Below the pieces are notes generated by a model that saw nothing but the letters and a program-made list of their open reading frames with translations, was not told where the DNA came from and did not search any database. DNA of 51,220 nt from Flavobacteriaceae bacterium (GTDB taxonomy: Bacteria > Bacteroidota > Bacteroidia > Flavobacteriales > Flavobacteriaceae): positions 1 through 51,220 of the forward strand of contig JABXIJ010000006.1 of NCBI GenBank assembly GCA_013373105.1, in the 5' to 3' direction. Position numbers and translations under genes: made by a program. Shown here piece by piece: positions 7,199 through 16,109 of this stretch (the first letter of the stretch is position 1; the number at the start of each line of letters is the position of its first letter).

Positions 7199-8569
7199 AT
7201 GTCTTTAGTAAAATTTGAAAAAATGCTCAAAACCAATAACATTTACTTTTTTGATTTGGTTGAGTTCGAAGAGATCATTATTCATTATTTAGATGCTGGA
7301 AAACACGCTTTAGCAAAGAAAGCAGTTAAACTAGGTTTAGAACAACATCCACAATCTGTTGATTTAAAACTTCTACAAGTAGAACTCTTTATTTTTGAAA
7401 ATGATCTAGAAAAAGCAACAACGCTACTAAAAATAATAGAAAATATAGATCCTAATAACGACGAGGTTTTTATTCAAAAAGCAACAATAGCCTCTAAGTC
7501 TGGTAATCATAAAGAAGCAATTGAAAATTTAAAAGTTGCATTGCAGTTTACAGAAGATAAGGTTGACGTTTGGTCTTTAATGGGTATGGAATATCTGTAT
7601 TTAGATGATTATGAAAATGCTCGTTTAAACTTTGCAAAATGTTTAGATGTAGATTTCGAAGATTATTCTGCATTATACAATATAGTATATTGTTTTGATA
7701 TGGAAAAAGAGCATGAAGCTGCTATTAATTATTTAAATAAATACATAGATAAAAATCCATATTGTGAAGTTGCTTGGCATCAATTAGGTAGACAGTATTT
7801 TATGTTAGATATGTATAAAGAAGCATTAGTTTCTTTTGATTATGCTGTTTTAATTGATGAATCGTTTATTGGTGGTTACCTAGAAAAAGCGAAGACTTTA
7901 GAAGAATTAGGAGAGTATGAAAAGGCAATTGAAAATTATATGATTACTTTAGAGTTAGACGACCCAACTGCTTTTGCATTTGTAAGAATAGGAGAGTGCT
8001 ACCAAAGATTAGATCAGTTTAATGAAGCAATTAGTTTTTATAAAAAAGCAGTACAAGAAGATCCTTTATTAGATAGAGTTTGGATTCTCTTAACCAATTT
8101 ATATTACGATTTAAAAAACTATCCAAAAGCAGCTTATTATATAGCTAAAGCTTTAAAAATTGATGAAGACAATCCTTTATATTGGAGACGTTATTCGCAA
8201 ATACAAATTAAATTAAACTTTTACGAAGAAGCTATAGATGGTTTTAAAAAGTGTTTAGAATTAAATGATTTAGACCTTGAAGTTTTTGTGGCTTTAGCAG
8301 ATGTTTTAAACTTTATTGGAGAATATAATGATGCTATTGCTATGTTATACAAAGCACAAAAATTATATAAAGATTTTGCAGAAATCGAATATAGATTGGC
8401 AGGTTTGTTTTTGCTACTTGGCAAAGAAAAATATGGCATTAATCATTTAATTTCTGGAATGAAAATAGATTACGATTACCACATAATTATTTCTGAATTA
8501 TTTCCAACAATATATAGTTGCGAAAAGGTAACTAAACTTCTTATTAACTTTAAAAAAGCATTAGAATAA
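7199..8569 (+). CDS. Cytoplasmic tetratricopeptide repeat protein
   Basis: 456 residues made almost wholly of TPR units from residue ~30 on, about eleven in number (for example NHKEAIENLKVALQFTEDKV, EKAIENYMITLELDD, QFNEAISFYKKAVQEDPL, NYPKAAYYIAKALKIDED). There is no signal peptide or membrane segment, so it is probably a cytoplasmic scaffold. It is divergent from pyrR, ends at a strong terminator and is monocistronic. No specific partner can be inferred. Confidence 0.9.
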   Translation: MSLVKFEKMLKTNNIYFFDLVEFEEIIIHYLDAGKHALAKKAVKLGLEQHPQSVDLKLLQVELFIFENDLEKATTLLKIIENIDPNNDEVFIQKATIASKSGNHKEAIENLKVALQFTEDKVDVWSLMGMEYLYLDDYENARLNFAKCLDVDFEDYSALYNIVYCFDMEKEHEAAINYLNKYIDKNPYCEVAWHQLGRQYFMLDMYKEALVSFDYAVLIDESFIGGYLEKAKTLEELGEYEKAIENYMITLELDDPTAFAFVRIGECYQRLDQFNEAISFYKKAVQEDPLLDRVWILLTNLYYDLKNYPKAAYYIAKALKIDEDNPLYWRRYSQIQIKLNFYEEAIDGFKKCLELNDLDLEVFVALADVLNFIGEYNDAIAMLYKAQKLYKDFAEIEYRLAGLFLLLGKEKYGINHLISGMKIDYDYHIIISELFPTIYSCEKVTKLLINFKKALE

Positions 8570-8570
8570 A

Positions 8571-8603
8571 AAAAATCCAGAGAATTTTCTCTGGATTTTT
8601 TTT
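8571..8603. terminator. Bidirectional terminator between TPR and MBL genes
   Basis: AAAATCCAGAGAA / TTCTCTGGATTTT with A-run and T-run on either side. It starts two bases after the TPR stop and ends six bases before the stop of the convergent metallo-beta-lactamase-fold gene. Confidence 0.9.
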
Positions 8604-8608
8604 ATTTA

Positions 8609-9382
8609 TTAGTTTGGATACCAATTTAATTGAACAACTTCAATATTTGGATTCCCTTTGTTTACTATTTCTTTAAATTTTGCTACATCACTTAATCCAC
8701 CTGTTCCTCTATAATGATATGGATATACTTGATTTGGTTTAAAAGCTAAAACTGCATCAGCAGCACTATCAATAGTCATAGTGTAGGGCAAATTCATACA
8801 AACAAAAGCCTTGTCTATATTATTTAAATTTCTCATTTCAGGGATATCTTCTGTATCTCCAGAGAAGTAAATCCTTTCATCATTTATTGTAAAAATATAG
8901 CCATTTCCTCTTCCTTTTGTATGAAACTTTAAAGCTTCTTCCCTTAAATTGTACATTGGAATTGCTTCTATTGAGAAATCAGTAAACTTTTTAGATTCAC
9001 CGTTGTTAATTACTACAATTTCTTTAGTGTTTACTGTTGTAATTTCTTTAGCTACAGCTTCTGGAGCAATAACAGTTGATTTACTTAAATCTAACTCATT
9101 AAGTGTTTTTAAATTCATATGATCGCCATGAATATCTGTAATTACAACAAAATCAGGTGATTTAAAATTTTCAAACGCTTTTTTTCCACCAGTTGGATCA
9201 ATATAAATAATTTGATTTTTAAACTCTAAAACTGCAGTTGCATGTGAAATTGGAGATATTTTAACCATTTCTGATTTAACTTCAATTTTATCTGCTGTTT
9301 TTGATTCTAGTTTATCATTTTTTTTGTCTTTACAAATAAAAAAAACAATTGAAAAAAATAGAAAGATTAGTTTAGTTTTCAT
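8609..9382 (-). CDS. Secreted MBL-fold metal-dependent hydrolase
   Basis: I choose the ATG at 9382 (MKTKLIFLFF) rather than the in-frame ATG at 9421, because a perfect -7 box (9409-9416) lies inside the longer version. That gives 257 residues with an N-terminal hydrophobic signal and Cys17, possibly a lipoprotein cysteine although FFIC is a poor lipobox. The metallo-beta-lactamase fold follows: ISHATAVLEF, DIHGDHM with HGDH at 85-88, then YFSGDTE and YPYHYRGTGG. This is the UlaG/YtkL-like branch (Lactamase_B_2/3). The substrate is unknown. Confidence 0.85.
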   Translation of the reverse strand: MKTKLIFLFFSIVFFICKDKKNDKLESKTADKIEVKSEMVKISPISHATAVLEFKNQIIYIDPTGGKKAFENFKSPDFVVITDIHGDHMNLKTLNELDLSKSTVIAPEAVAKEITTVNTKEIVVINNGESKKFTDFSIEAIPMYNLREEALKFHTKGRGNGYIFTINDERIYFSGDTEDIPEMRNLNNIDKAFVCMNLPYTMTIDSAADAVLAFKPNQVYPYHYRGTGGLSDVAKFKEIVNKGNPNIEVVQLNWYPN

Positions 9383-9408
9383 AAAATAAATTTTATTAAA
9401 TAAAGATA

Positions 9409-9416
9409 CAAAGATA
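9409..9416 (-). promoter_or_regulatory. -7 promoter box of the MBL-fold gene
   Basis: On the minus strand it reads TATCTTTG, a perfect TAnnTTTG. It lies 26 bases before the ATG at 9382 and downstream of the alternative ATG at 9421, so it decides the start. Confidence 0.5.
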
Positions 9417-9428
9417 TACATATCCCGG

Positions 9429-9461
9429 TTGTTAAGTTTTCTTTAAAATCTATTATCTTCG
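9429..9461 (+). promoter_or_regulatory. Candidate promoter of the DUF368 pair
   Basis: TTG at 9429-9431, 22 bases, then TATCTTCG at 9454-9461 (seven of eight to TAnnTTTG counting free positions). The ATG is at 9478, giving a leader of about 12 bases. Confidence 0.4.
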
Positions 9462-9477
9462 TTTTTAAATTGGTGAA

Positions 9478-10401
9478 ATGAGTAGATCTATAAAAGATTA
9501 TTTTATTATTGGTTTTAAAGGAATAGCTATGGGTGCAGCAGATGTTGTACCTGGTGTTTCTGGTGGTACAATTGCATTTATTTCAGGAATTTATGAAGAG
9601 CTATTAGGTTCAATTAGTAATATAAATTTAAAACTATTTAAAGAATTAAAAACGAATGGTTTAGCTAAAGCATGGCAACAAATAAATGGTAATTTTTTAG
9701 CTTCACTTTTTTTGGGTATAGTAATAAGTTTTGTATCGTTAGCAAAAGTTATTAAATATCTTTTAGAGCATCAACCAATTTTATTATGGTCTTTCTTCTT
9801 TGGTTTGGTTTTAGCAAGTGTAATTTATGTTGGTAAACAAATAAAAAACTGGAATATACTTATCATTTTTATGCTAATAATAGCAGCATTTTTAGCTTAC
9901 TATATTACTACACTTAATCCATTAGTTAATGAAAATTCGTCTTCATTATTCTTATTCATAGCAGGAGCAATAGCAATATGTGCAATGATTTTACCTGGTA
10001 TTTCAGGTGCTTTTATATTAGTTTTATTAGGTGCTTACAAACCTATTTTAACTGCTGTAAATGATAGAGATTTTAAAACTATTGCAATTGTTGGTTTAGG
10101 GGCAATTATTGGTTTGCTAAGTTTCTCAAAAGTTTTAAAATGGCTTTTTGCACATTACAAAAACTTTACTCTTGCTGCCTTAACTGGTTTTATAATCGGA
10201 TCTTTAAATAAAATTTGGCCTTGGAAACAAACTTTAACATGGAGAGTAAATTCACATGGGATTAAAGTACCATTCAATCAAAAAAGTGTTTTGCCATTTA
10301 ATTTTGAAGGAGACCCTCAATTATTATATGCTATACTTTTGGCAATTGTAGGTTTTGTTTTAATTTTAATATTAGAAAAAATAGCTGTACAAAAAGAATA
10401 A
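9478..10401 (+). CDS. DUF368 membrane protein (putative undecaprenyl-phosphate translocase), copy 1
   Basis: 307 residues, about eight membrane helices. DUF368 proteins have been assigned to recycling of the C55-phosphate lipid carrier (PopT group) across the inner membrane. The two inverted half-motifs are present: GAADVVPGVSGGT at residues 19-31 and MILPGISGAFILVLLG near residue 165, each with the Pro-Gly-x-Ser-Gly core. The KIWPWK segment near the C-terminus is also shared. It is followed without any spacing by a second, diverged copy, so the pair may work as a heterodimer or on different carriers. No other name can be supported. Confidence 0.85.
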   Translation: MSRSIKDYFIIGFKGIAMGAADVVPGVSGGTIAFISGIYEELLGSISNINLKLFKELKTNGLAKAWQQINGNFLASLFLGIVISFVSLAKVIKYLLEHQPILLWSFFFGLVLASVIYVGKQIKNWNILIIFMLIIAAFLAYYITTLNPLVNENSSSLFLFIAGAIAICAMILPGISGAFILVLLGAYKPILTAVNDRDFKTIAIVGLGAIIGLLSFSKVLKWLFAHYKNFTLAALTGFIIGSLNKIWPWKQTLTWRVNSHGIKVPFNQKSVLPFNFEGDPQLLYAILLAIVGFVLILILEKIAVQKE

Positions 10402-11412
10402 ATGCAGAAATTAAGAACATTAAAAGAAAAATTATCTCTATTCCTTAAAGGGTTAGCTATGGGTGCTGCAAATAAAGTACCTGGAGTTTCTGGTGGTACA
10501 ATTTCATATGTACTTGATTTTTATGAAGAGTTAATTTATTCTTTTAGAAAAGTAAACTTACAAGCATTTAGGCTACTTTTTTTAGGTAGGTTTAGAAGTT
10601 TTTACAAACATACAAATGGTGAGTTTTTGCTCCTTGTTATGGGAGGTAGCATCTTTAGCTATTTTAGCGTTTCTTTAATTTTAGACTACTTTCTAAAACA
10701 TTATGAGCTCTATGTTTGGAGTTGGTTTTTTGGAATGATTATTGGGTCTATTTATTACATTGGAAAAGATTTTGGTGAATGGAATAGAGTAAGCTTTGCC
10801 TTTTTAATGATAGGAATTACTTTAGGTTTAGCTATTAGTTTTTTAACACCAGCAACAGAAAATGATAATTTGTGGTTTGTCTTTTTGTGTGGAATTATTG
10901 GAGTTTCTGGAATGACACTTCCAGGTTTATCAGGATCTTTTATTTTAATTTTATTAGGTAATTATGTTTTATTACTGGTAGATTCTGTTAATGTTCTTTT
11001 TAATGTAATTACAAGTTTATTAACTGGTAATTTTGAAGTTGTTTCAGACCCAAATAATATAAGATACTTAAAAATTATAGGTATTTTTACAGCTGGTTCT
11101 GCTTTTGGTTTGGTGTCTATTTCCCATATTTTAGGATATATGCTAAACAGGTGGAGTAAACTTGTTAACGCTGTTATTATTGGTTTTATAGCTGGTTCTT
11201 TAGGAATTGTATGGCCATGGAAAAGAACTATCTATGTTACTGTAAACGATAAAATTCAAATTGATAAAGCTGGTAATAAAATAGTAGAAAACTATGAACG
11301 CTATGTACCAGATTTTTTACAATATGAAACTAAGTTAGCTATTTTCTTTATTTTCTTAGGTATTGCAATTGTTTTAACCATAGATTATTATGACAAAAAG
11401 AGAAAAGAATAA
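10402..11412 (+). CDS. DUF368 membrane protein, copy 2
   Basis: 336 residues; its ATG follows directly on the TAA of copy 1. It has the same architecture: GAANKVPGVSGGTISY near residue 20, TLPGLSGSFILILLGNY in the second half, and IVWPWKRT near the C-terminus. Asp in the first motif of copy 1 is Asn-Lys here. It is longer than copy 1 by an extra segment after the second motif (about residues 195-220) and a longer tail. The two are clearly paralogous but well diverged, so the duplication is old. aroE overlaps its 3' end by 23 bases. Confidence 0.85.
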   Translation: MQKLRTLKEKLSLFLKGLAMGAANKVPGVSGGTISYVLDFYEELIYSFRKVNLQAFRLLFLGRFRSFYKHTNGEFLLLVMGGSIFSYFSVSLILDYFLKHYELYVWSWFFGMIIGSIYYIGKDFGEWNRVSFAFLMIGITLGLAISFLTPATENDNLWFVFLCGIIGVSGMTLPGLSGSFILILLGNYVLLLVDSVNVLFNVITSLLTGNFEVVSDPNNIRYLKIIGIFTAGSAFGLVSISHILGYMLNRWSKLVNAVIIGFIAGSLGIVWPWKRTIYVTVNDKIQIDKAGNKIVENYERYVPDFLQYETKLAIFFIFLGIAIVLTIDYYDKKRKE

Positions 11413-12142
11413 TCTATTCGGTTTGCTTGGTAAAAATATTTCTTATTCTTTCTCTAAAGGGTATTTTACAGAAAAGTTTAAAAAACTTAAACTAGATAAT
11501 CATCAATATTTAAATTTTGATATTTCTAATATTCAAGAGTTTAAAAATGTAAAACAACAGGAATTACTGAAAGGTTTGAATGTAACTATACCTTATAAGC
11601 AAGAAGTTATTCAATATTTAGATGCATTAGATAATACAGCAAAAAAAATAGGTGCTGTAAATACTATTAAATTTTTTGAAGATGGTATTTTAAAAGGTTT
11701 TAATACAGATGCTTATGGATTTAAGTATTCACTAAAACCTCTATTAAAAAAACATCATAATTCAGCATTAATTTTAGGTACAGGAGGAGCTTCAAAAGCA
11801 GTTGCTTTTGTGTTAGAATCATTAGAAATTCATTACTTATTAGTCTCTAGAAACTCAAAAAATAAAGATGTAATTACTTATGATTCCTTGACTGAAGAAA
11901 TTATTGAAAATCATAAAATTATCATTAATTGTACACCATTAGGAACATCTCCAAAAATAGAATTATGCCCAGATATTCCTTATCATTTTTTATCTGATAA
12001 TCATTTATTATTTGATTTAATATATAATCCTTCTATTTCAAAATTTTTATCAAAAGGATTAGAAAAAGGAGCAACAATTAAAAACGGTCTAGAAATGCTT
12101 GAACTTCAAGCAGAAGAATCTTGGCGTATTTGGAATTCCTAA
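11390..12142 (+). CDS. aroE: Shikimate dehydrogenase
   Basis: 250 residues, a little short for AroE (about 270). It reduces 3-dehydroshikimate to shikimate with NADPH in the aromatic amino-acid pathway. The substrate loop NVTIPYKQ has the catalytic Lys70, AVNTI and NTDAYGF carry Asp107, the NADP loop LGTGGASKA is at 129-137, VSRN is the cofactor-selecting segment, and NCTPLGTSP and KNGLEMLELQAE follow. It overlaps the DUF368 gene by 23 bases in another frame, so it is translationally linked. The first few residues (MTKREKN) may not be present if a later start is used. Confidence 0.95.
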   Translation: MTKREKNNLFGLLGKNISYSFSKGYFTEKFKKLKLDNHQYLNFDISNIQEFKNVKQQELLKGLNVTIPYKQEVIQYLDALDNTAKKIGAVNTIKFFEDGILKGFNTDAYGFKYSLKPLLKKHHNSALILGTGGASKAVAFVLESLEIHYLLVSRNSKNKDVITYDSLTEEIIENHKIIINCTPLGTSPKIELCPDIPYHFLSDNHLLFDLIYNPSISKFLSKGLEKGATIKNGLEMLELQAEESWRIWNS

Positions 12143-12173
12143 TCATAAAATAAATTTTAATTATAAATATTTA

Positions 12174-12204
12174 TTGTAATTTTTGTAAGTAAAAGGTATT
12201 TTTG
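12174..12204 (+). promoter_or_regulatory. Promoter of the DUF349 gene
   Basis: TTG at 12174-12176, a 20-base spacer and TATTTTTG at 12197-12204. It is a full match to the Bacteroidota promoter form. The leader before the ATG at 12254 would be about 45 bases. Confidence 0.55.
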
Positions 12205-12253
12205 ATGACTATATAATTATAGTATTATATAACGACCTTTAAACATTGTATAT

Positions 12254-14131
12254 ATGTTAGACAAAGACGAAAAAGAAGTAAGTGTAAATGAAGATGTAAA
12301 CAACAACGAACTTACTGAAAACAAAAGTCTCACCCCTGTTGAAGATGATGATACATCAGAAGCTGTATCAGAAATAGAAAACTCTGTTGCAGAAGAAGCA
12401 GAGAAAGATGAAGAAAAAGAGGATGAAACACTTCCTGAGATTGATTACTCTAAACTAAGTTTAGAAGACTTGGTATCTCATCTAAAAAAATTACTTAAAG
12501 AGAACGAAGCTCACAAAATTAAAAATCAAGTTGAAGGAATTAGAAGTAGTTTCAATAAGAAATTTGGTAAATTATTAGCTGAGAAAAAAGCAGCCTTTTT
12601 AGCTGAAGGTGGTAATTCAATTGACTTTAAATTTTCTAGTCCTTTAAAATCTGAATATAATGCACTTTTATCTGAATATAAGGAGAAAAGAGACGCGTAT
12701 TACAAAGATTTAGAAAAAAGACTTAATGAAAATTTAGACAAACGTCTGTTAGTTATAGAAAGGCTTAAAGCACTAATTCAAGATGCAGAGCCAACTACTA
12801 TGTATACTGTATTTAAAGAAATTCAAGAATCTTGGAGAAAAATTGGTCCTGTACCAAAAACACGCTATAATGATACTTGGAAAATTTATCATTTTCACGT
12901 AGAAAGGTTCTATGATTTATTACATCTTAGTAAAGATTTTAGAGATTTAGATTTTAAAAATAATTTAGAAGAAAAACTAAAAATTATTCAACAAGCTGAA
13001 GCTTTAGTAGAGGAAAAAGATGTTAATGTAGCTGCAAAAAAACTACAAGATTTACATAAAGCTTGGAAAGAAGATATTGGTCCAGTTGCCATTGAAATGC
13101 GTGAAGAAATTTGGAAAAAATTCAGTGCAGCAACTAAAAAGATTCACGATAGAAGGCATGAATATTACAAAGAAATGCGTTCTAAAGTTCAAGAAATAAC
13201 AGAAAAAAAATTAGAAGTTATAGAAGCAATAAGAAACTATGATTTCTCAAATAATAAAACACATAACGATTGGCAAAATAGCATTAAAGAAATAGAAACT
13301 TTAAGAAAGAAGTACTTTGATGCTGGTAAATTACCTTATTCAAAAAGTGAAGATGTTTGGCAAAAATTTAAGGCGGCTACAAAACGTTTTAACTCTGCTA
13401 AAAATGCATTTTATAAAAAAGAAAAAGGAGAGCAGCAAGACAACTTAAAGGAAAAATTGGCCTTAATAGAAATAGCAGAGTCATTAAAAGATAGTACAGA
13501 TTGGGAGGAAACTACCAATACTATGAAAAAAATTCAGTCTGATTGGAAAAAAATTGGTCACGTACCAAGAAAGTTTTCAGATGAAATTTGGAAAAAGTTT
13601 AAAGCTGCATGTAATCATTATTTTGATAGATATCATCAACAAAAAAATGCATTCAGTAAAGAACAACAAGATGTTGTTGATGCAAAAAAAGAATTTTTAG
13701 AAAAATTAAAAAACACCAAAAAAGCTACCGAAGATAGCCTTAAAAAAGCAATAAACGATTGGTCTGCAATTGGAACACTTCCAAGAAAATATAGACATTT
13801 AGATAGTAAGTTTAACAAGCAAATAGATACCTTGTCTAGTAATTTATCTGTTGATAAGAATGAGTTTGCAATGTTAAAGTTTACAAATATGGTAGATGCT
13901 TATGCAGATAATAACGAATCTAGAAAGCTAGATAATGAAGAATCTTTTGTTAGAAAAAAGATTGATGAAACTGTTAGAGAGATTCAACAATTAGAAAATA
14001 ATTTAGGTTTCTTTTCGAATACAGATGATAAAAACCCACTAGTATTAAATGTTAAGAATAAAGTTAAAGAACACAAAGACGAATTAAATCTTTGGAAAGA
14101 AAAACTTAATTATTTAAAGAAATTAGACTAA
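12254..14131 (+). CDS. DUF349 repeat protein
   Basis: 625 residues. A very acidic N-terminal tail (residues ~1-65, Glu/Asp-rich) is followed by about five DUF349 repeats. Each has a W..IG.VP-type turn and a charged helix: WRKIGPVPKTRYNDTWK, WKEDIGPVAIEMREEIWKK, AGKLPYSKSEDVWQKF, WKKIGHVPRKFSDEIWKKF, WSAIGTLPRKYRHLDSKF. The C-terminus is a coiled coil. There is no signal or membrane segment. The family is widespread in Bacteroidota and its function is unknown; RNA or ribosome association has been suggested for some relatives, which I cannot test here. It has its own promoter and terminator. Confidence 0.9.
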   Translation: MLDKDEKEVSVNEDVNNNELTENKSLTPVEDDDTSEAVSEIENSVAEEAEKDEEKEDETLPEIDYSKLSLEDLVSHLKKLLKENEAHKIKNQVEGIRSSFNKKFGKLLAEKKAAFLAEGGNSIDFKFSSPLKSEYNALLSEYKEKRDAYYKDLEKRLNENLDKRLLVIERLKALIQDAEPTTMYTVFKEIQESWRKIGPVPKTRYNDTWKIYHFHVERFYDLLHLSKDFRDLDFKNNLEEKLKIIQQAEALVEEKDVNVAAKKLQDLHKAWKEDIGPVAIEMREEIWKKFSAATKKIHDRRHEYYKEMRSKVQEITEKKLEVIEAIRNYDFSNNKTHNDWQNSIKEIETLRKKYFDAGKLPYSKSEDVWQKFKAATKRFNSAKNAFYKKEKGEQQDNLKEKLALIEIAESLKDSTDWEETTNTMKKIQSDWKKIGHVPRKFSDEIWKKFKAACNHYFDRYHQQKNAFSKEQQDVVDAKKEFLEKLKNTKKATEDSLKKAINDWSAIGTLPRKYRHLDSKFNKQIDTLSSNLSVDKNEFAMLKFTNMVDAYADNNESRKLDNEESFVRKKIDETVREIQQLENNLGFFSNTDDKNPLVLNVKNKVKEHKDELNLWKEKLNYLKKLD

Positions 14132-14134
14132 ACA

Positions 14135-14167
14135 AAAAACTCGAAACTTAAAGTTTCGAGTTTTTTT
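14135..14167. terminator. Bidirectional terminator between DUF349 and coiled-coil genes
   Basis: AAACTCGAAACTT / AAGTTTCGAGTTT, 13-base perfect stem with one or few loop bases and T-runs on both strands. It is placed between convergent stops at 14131 and 14186. Confidence 0.9.
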
Positions 14168-14185
14168 ATCTTTTCATTATTGTTC

Positions 14186-14959
14186 TTAAGAAAATAACTT
14201 ATCAATTTTTTCTTTTTCTTCCTCTGCTAGAGCAGCATCTACTAATATTCTACCACTATATTCATCTATAGTAATTTTCTTTCTGTTAGCAATTTCTAAC
14301 TGAATTTGTGGTGGAATTGTAAAATAAGAACCTCCAGAAGCACCTCTTTCTATAGCCACAACAGCTAATCCGTTTTTTACTTTGTTTCTTATTCTTGTGT
14401 AAGCAGAAAATAAATGCTCGTCTAAAGACTTAGAAAATTCTTCAGATTTTTTAAGAAGTAATTGTTCCTCTTTTTCAGTTTCTTTTAAAATAGCATCTAA
14501 TTCAGATTTTTTATGACCTAAATGCTTTTCTTGCTTATCTAATCTTTCTTGAGTAGACTCAATTACTTCATGCTTCTGAGCAATTTTAGCTTTGTACTCA
14601 TTAATTCTTTTTTCTGCTAATTGAATCTCTAAATCTTGATACTCAATTTCTTTAGATAAAGAATCGAACTCTCTATTGTTTCTTACTTTCTTTTGCTGTT
14701 CTTCATACTTCTTCATAAGAGTCTTAGACTCTTCAATTGCTAATTTTTTATTGTTGATATCTGTTTCTAAATTAGCAACATCTTCATTTAAATTGGCAAT
14801 TCTTTTATTTAAACCAGCTACCTCATCTTCTAAGTCTTCTACTTCTAAAGGAAGCTCACCTCTAACACTTCTAATATCATCTATTCTAGAATCTATAAGT
14901 TGTAGATCATATAGAGCTCTTAACTTATCTTCTACTGTAACTTCTTTCTTTTTTGCCAT
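14186..14959 (-). CDS. Coiled-coil protein of the zf-RING_7 family, cysteine-free
   Basis: 257 residues. Residues ~10-185 form a long antiparallel coiled coil, rich in Glu, Lys and Leu. The C-terminal part ASGGSYFTIPPQIQLEIANR then EYSGRILVDAAL has the layout of the C4 zinc ribbon of this family (CxxC...CpsCGRIL). All four Cys are replaced and the whole protein contains no cysteine at all. Bacteroidota versions are often like this. It starts 2 bases after the Nif3-like gene stop and is co-transcribed with it. The pairing is widely conserved, but the function is not known. Confidence 0.85.
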   Translation of the reverse strand: MAKKKEVTVEDKLRALYDLQLIDSRIDDIRSVRGELPLEVEDLEDEVAGLNKRIANLNEDVANLETDINNKKLAIEESKTLMKKYEEQQKKVRNNREFDSLSKEIEYQDLEIQLAEKRINEYKAKIAQKHEVIESTQERLDKQEKHLGHKKSELDAILKETEKEEQLLLKKSEEFSKSLDEHLFSAYTRIRNKVKNGLAVVAIERGASGGSYFTIPPQIQLEIANRKKITIDEYSGRILVDAALAEEEKEKIDKLFS

Positions 14960-14961
14960 GT

Positions 14962-16056
14962 TTATTTATAATAAATAGGATTTGTACTTTTTTCTGATAA
15001 AACGATTGCAAAATTACTAAATTTTTTTGTAAGATAATCAACCAAAAGTCTTTTTGTAAACTGCTCACTTTCATAATGTCCAATATCAGTTAAAAGTATT
15101 TTGTTTTCTGCTTTAAAAAAATCGTGATATTTAAAGTCTGCGCTCACATAAGCATCAGCTTTAGCTTTAATTGCATTATTTATTGCAAAACTTCCTGAAC
15201 CTCCTAAAACAGCTACTTTTTTTATTTTTTTGTTTAGTAATTTAGAGTGTCTAATTCCTTTTGCATACATTTTTTTTTCTAAATGATTTAAGAACTCATT
15301 TTCAGATATTACCTCTTTTAATTCACCAATCATACCCAAACCAATATTTTGGTGCACATTAGTAGTGGTAACAATTTCGTAAGCCACTTCTTCATAAGGA
15401 TGGTTTTTAAAGAGCGCATCTAGAATAGTATGTTCATTCTTGTTCTCAAAAGTTACCGTTAGTTTGGTTTCATTAACTGTTTCTAATGTACCTTTTTCAC
15501 CAACTTTAGGATTAGCATTTTCGTTTCCTTTAAAAGTACCTTTACCTTCTGAAGTAAAAGAGCAATTGTTATAATTGCCAATATTTCCTGCATTAGCTTT
15601 AAAAAGTGCATTTCTAACACTTTCTAAACTATCATTTGGTACATAAGTTGAGAGCTTTTTTATTATCCCTTTTTTGGGTATTAAAATTTTAGGATTTTCT
15701 AACCCTAAAACCTCACAAATTTTATAAGATACTCCTTTATTAGAGTTGTCTAATGCAGTATGAGTTGCGTATATTGCAATATTGTTTTTAATTGCCTTTA
15801 AAACTACTCTTTCTACATAATTATTTCCATTAATTTTTTTTAGTCCACTAAAAATTATTGGATGAAAACTTATAATTAAATTACAATCTTTAGCTATAGC
15901 TTCGTCTACAGTTTCTTCTAATGTGTCTAAGGTTACTAAAATATTGGTGATTTCTGTATTGTAGCTGCCAACTAGTAAACCTACATTATCAAAATCTTCA
16001 GCATATTCTAGTGGAGCTATTTCTTCTATAGAATTTGTAATATCTTTAATTGTCAT
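14962..16056 (-). CDS. Nif3-like dinuclear metal-centre protein
   Basis: 364 residues, matching the long form of the family with an inserted PII-like (CutA-like) domain at residues ~125-235. Metal-site motifs are visible: SFHPIIFSGLKK and YATHTALDN in the first half, LTDIGHYESEQ in the second. It is often annotated as GTP cyclohydrolase I type 2, a name with weak support; the real substrate is unknown. The start ATG at 16056 lies 53 bases from the divergent lpxK start, so a short shared promoter region serves both. Confidence 0.92.
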   Translation of the reverse strand: MTIKDITNSIEEIAPLEYAEDFDNVGLLVGSYNTEITNILVTLDTLEETVDEAIAKDCNLIISFHPIIFSGLKKINGNNYVERVVLKAIKNNIAIYATHTALDNSNKGVSYKICEVLGLENPKILIPKKGIIKKLSTYVPNDSLESVRNALFKANAGNIGNYNNCSFTSEGKGTFKGNENANPKVGEKGTLETVNETKLTVTFENKNEHTILDALFKNHPYEEVAYEIVTTTNVHQNIGLGMIGELKEVISENEFLNHLEKKMYAKGIRHSKLLNKKIKKVAVLGGSGSFAINNAIKAKADAYVSADFKYHDFFKAENKILLTDIGHYESEQFTKRLLVDYLTKKFSNFAIVLSEKSTNPIYYK

Positions 16057-16109
16057 TGTGTAGTTTTAATATAATTCAAAGTTAACATTTTTAATGTATT
16101 TTTAGGGCG

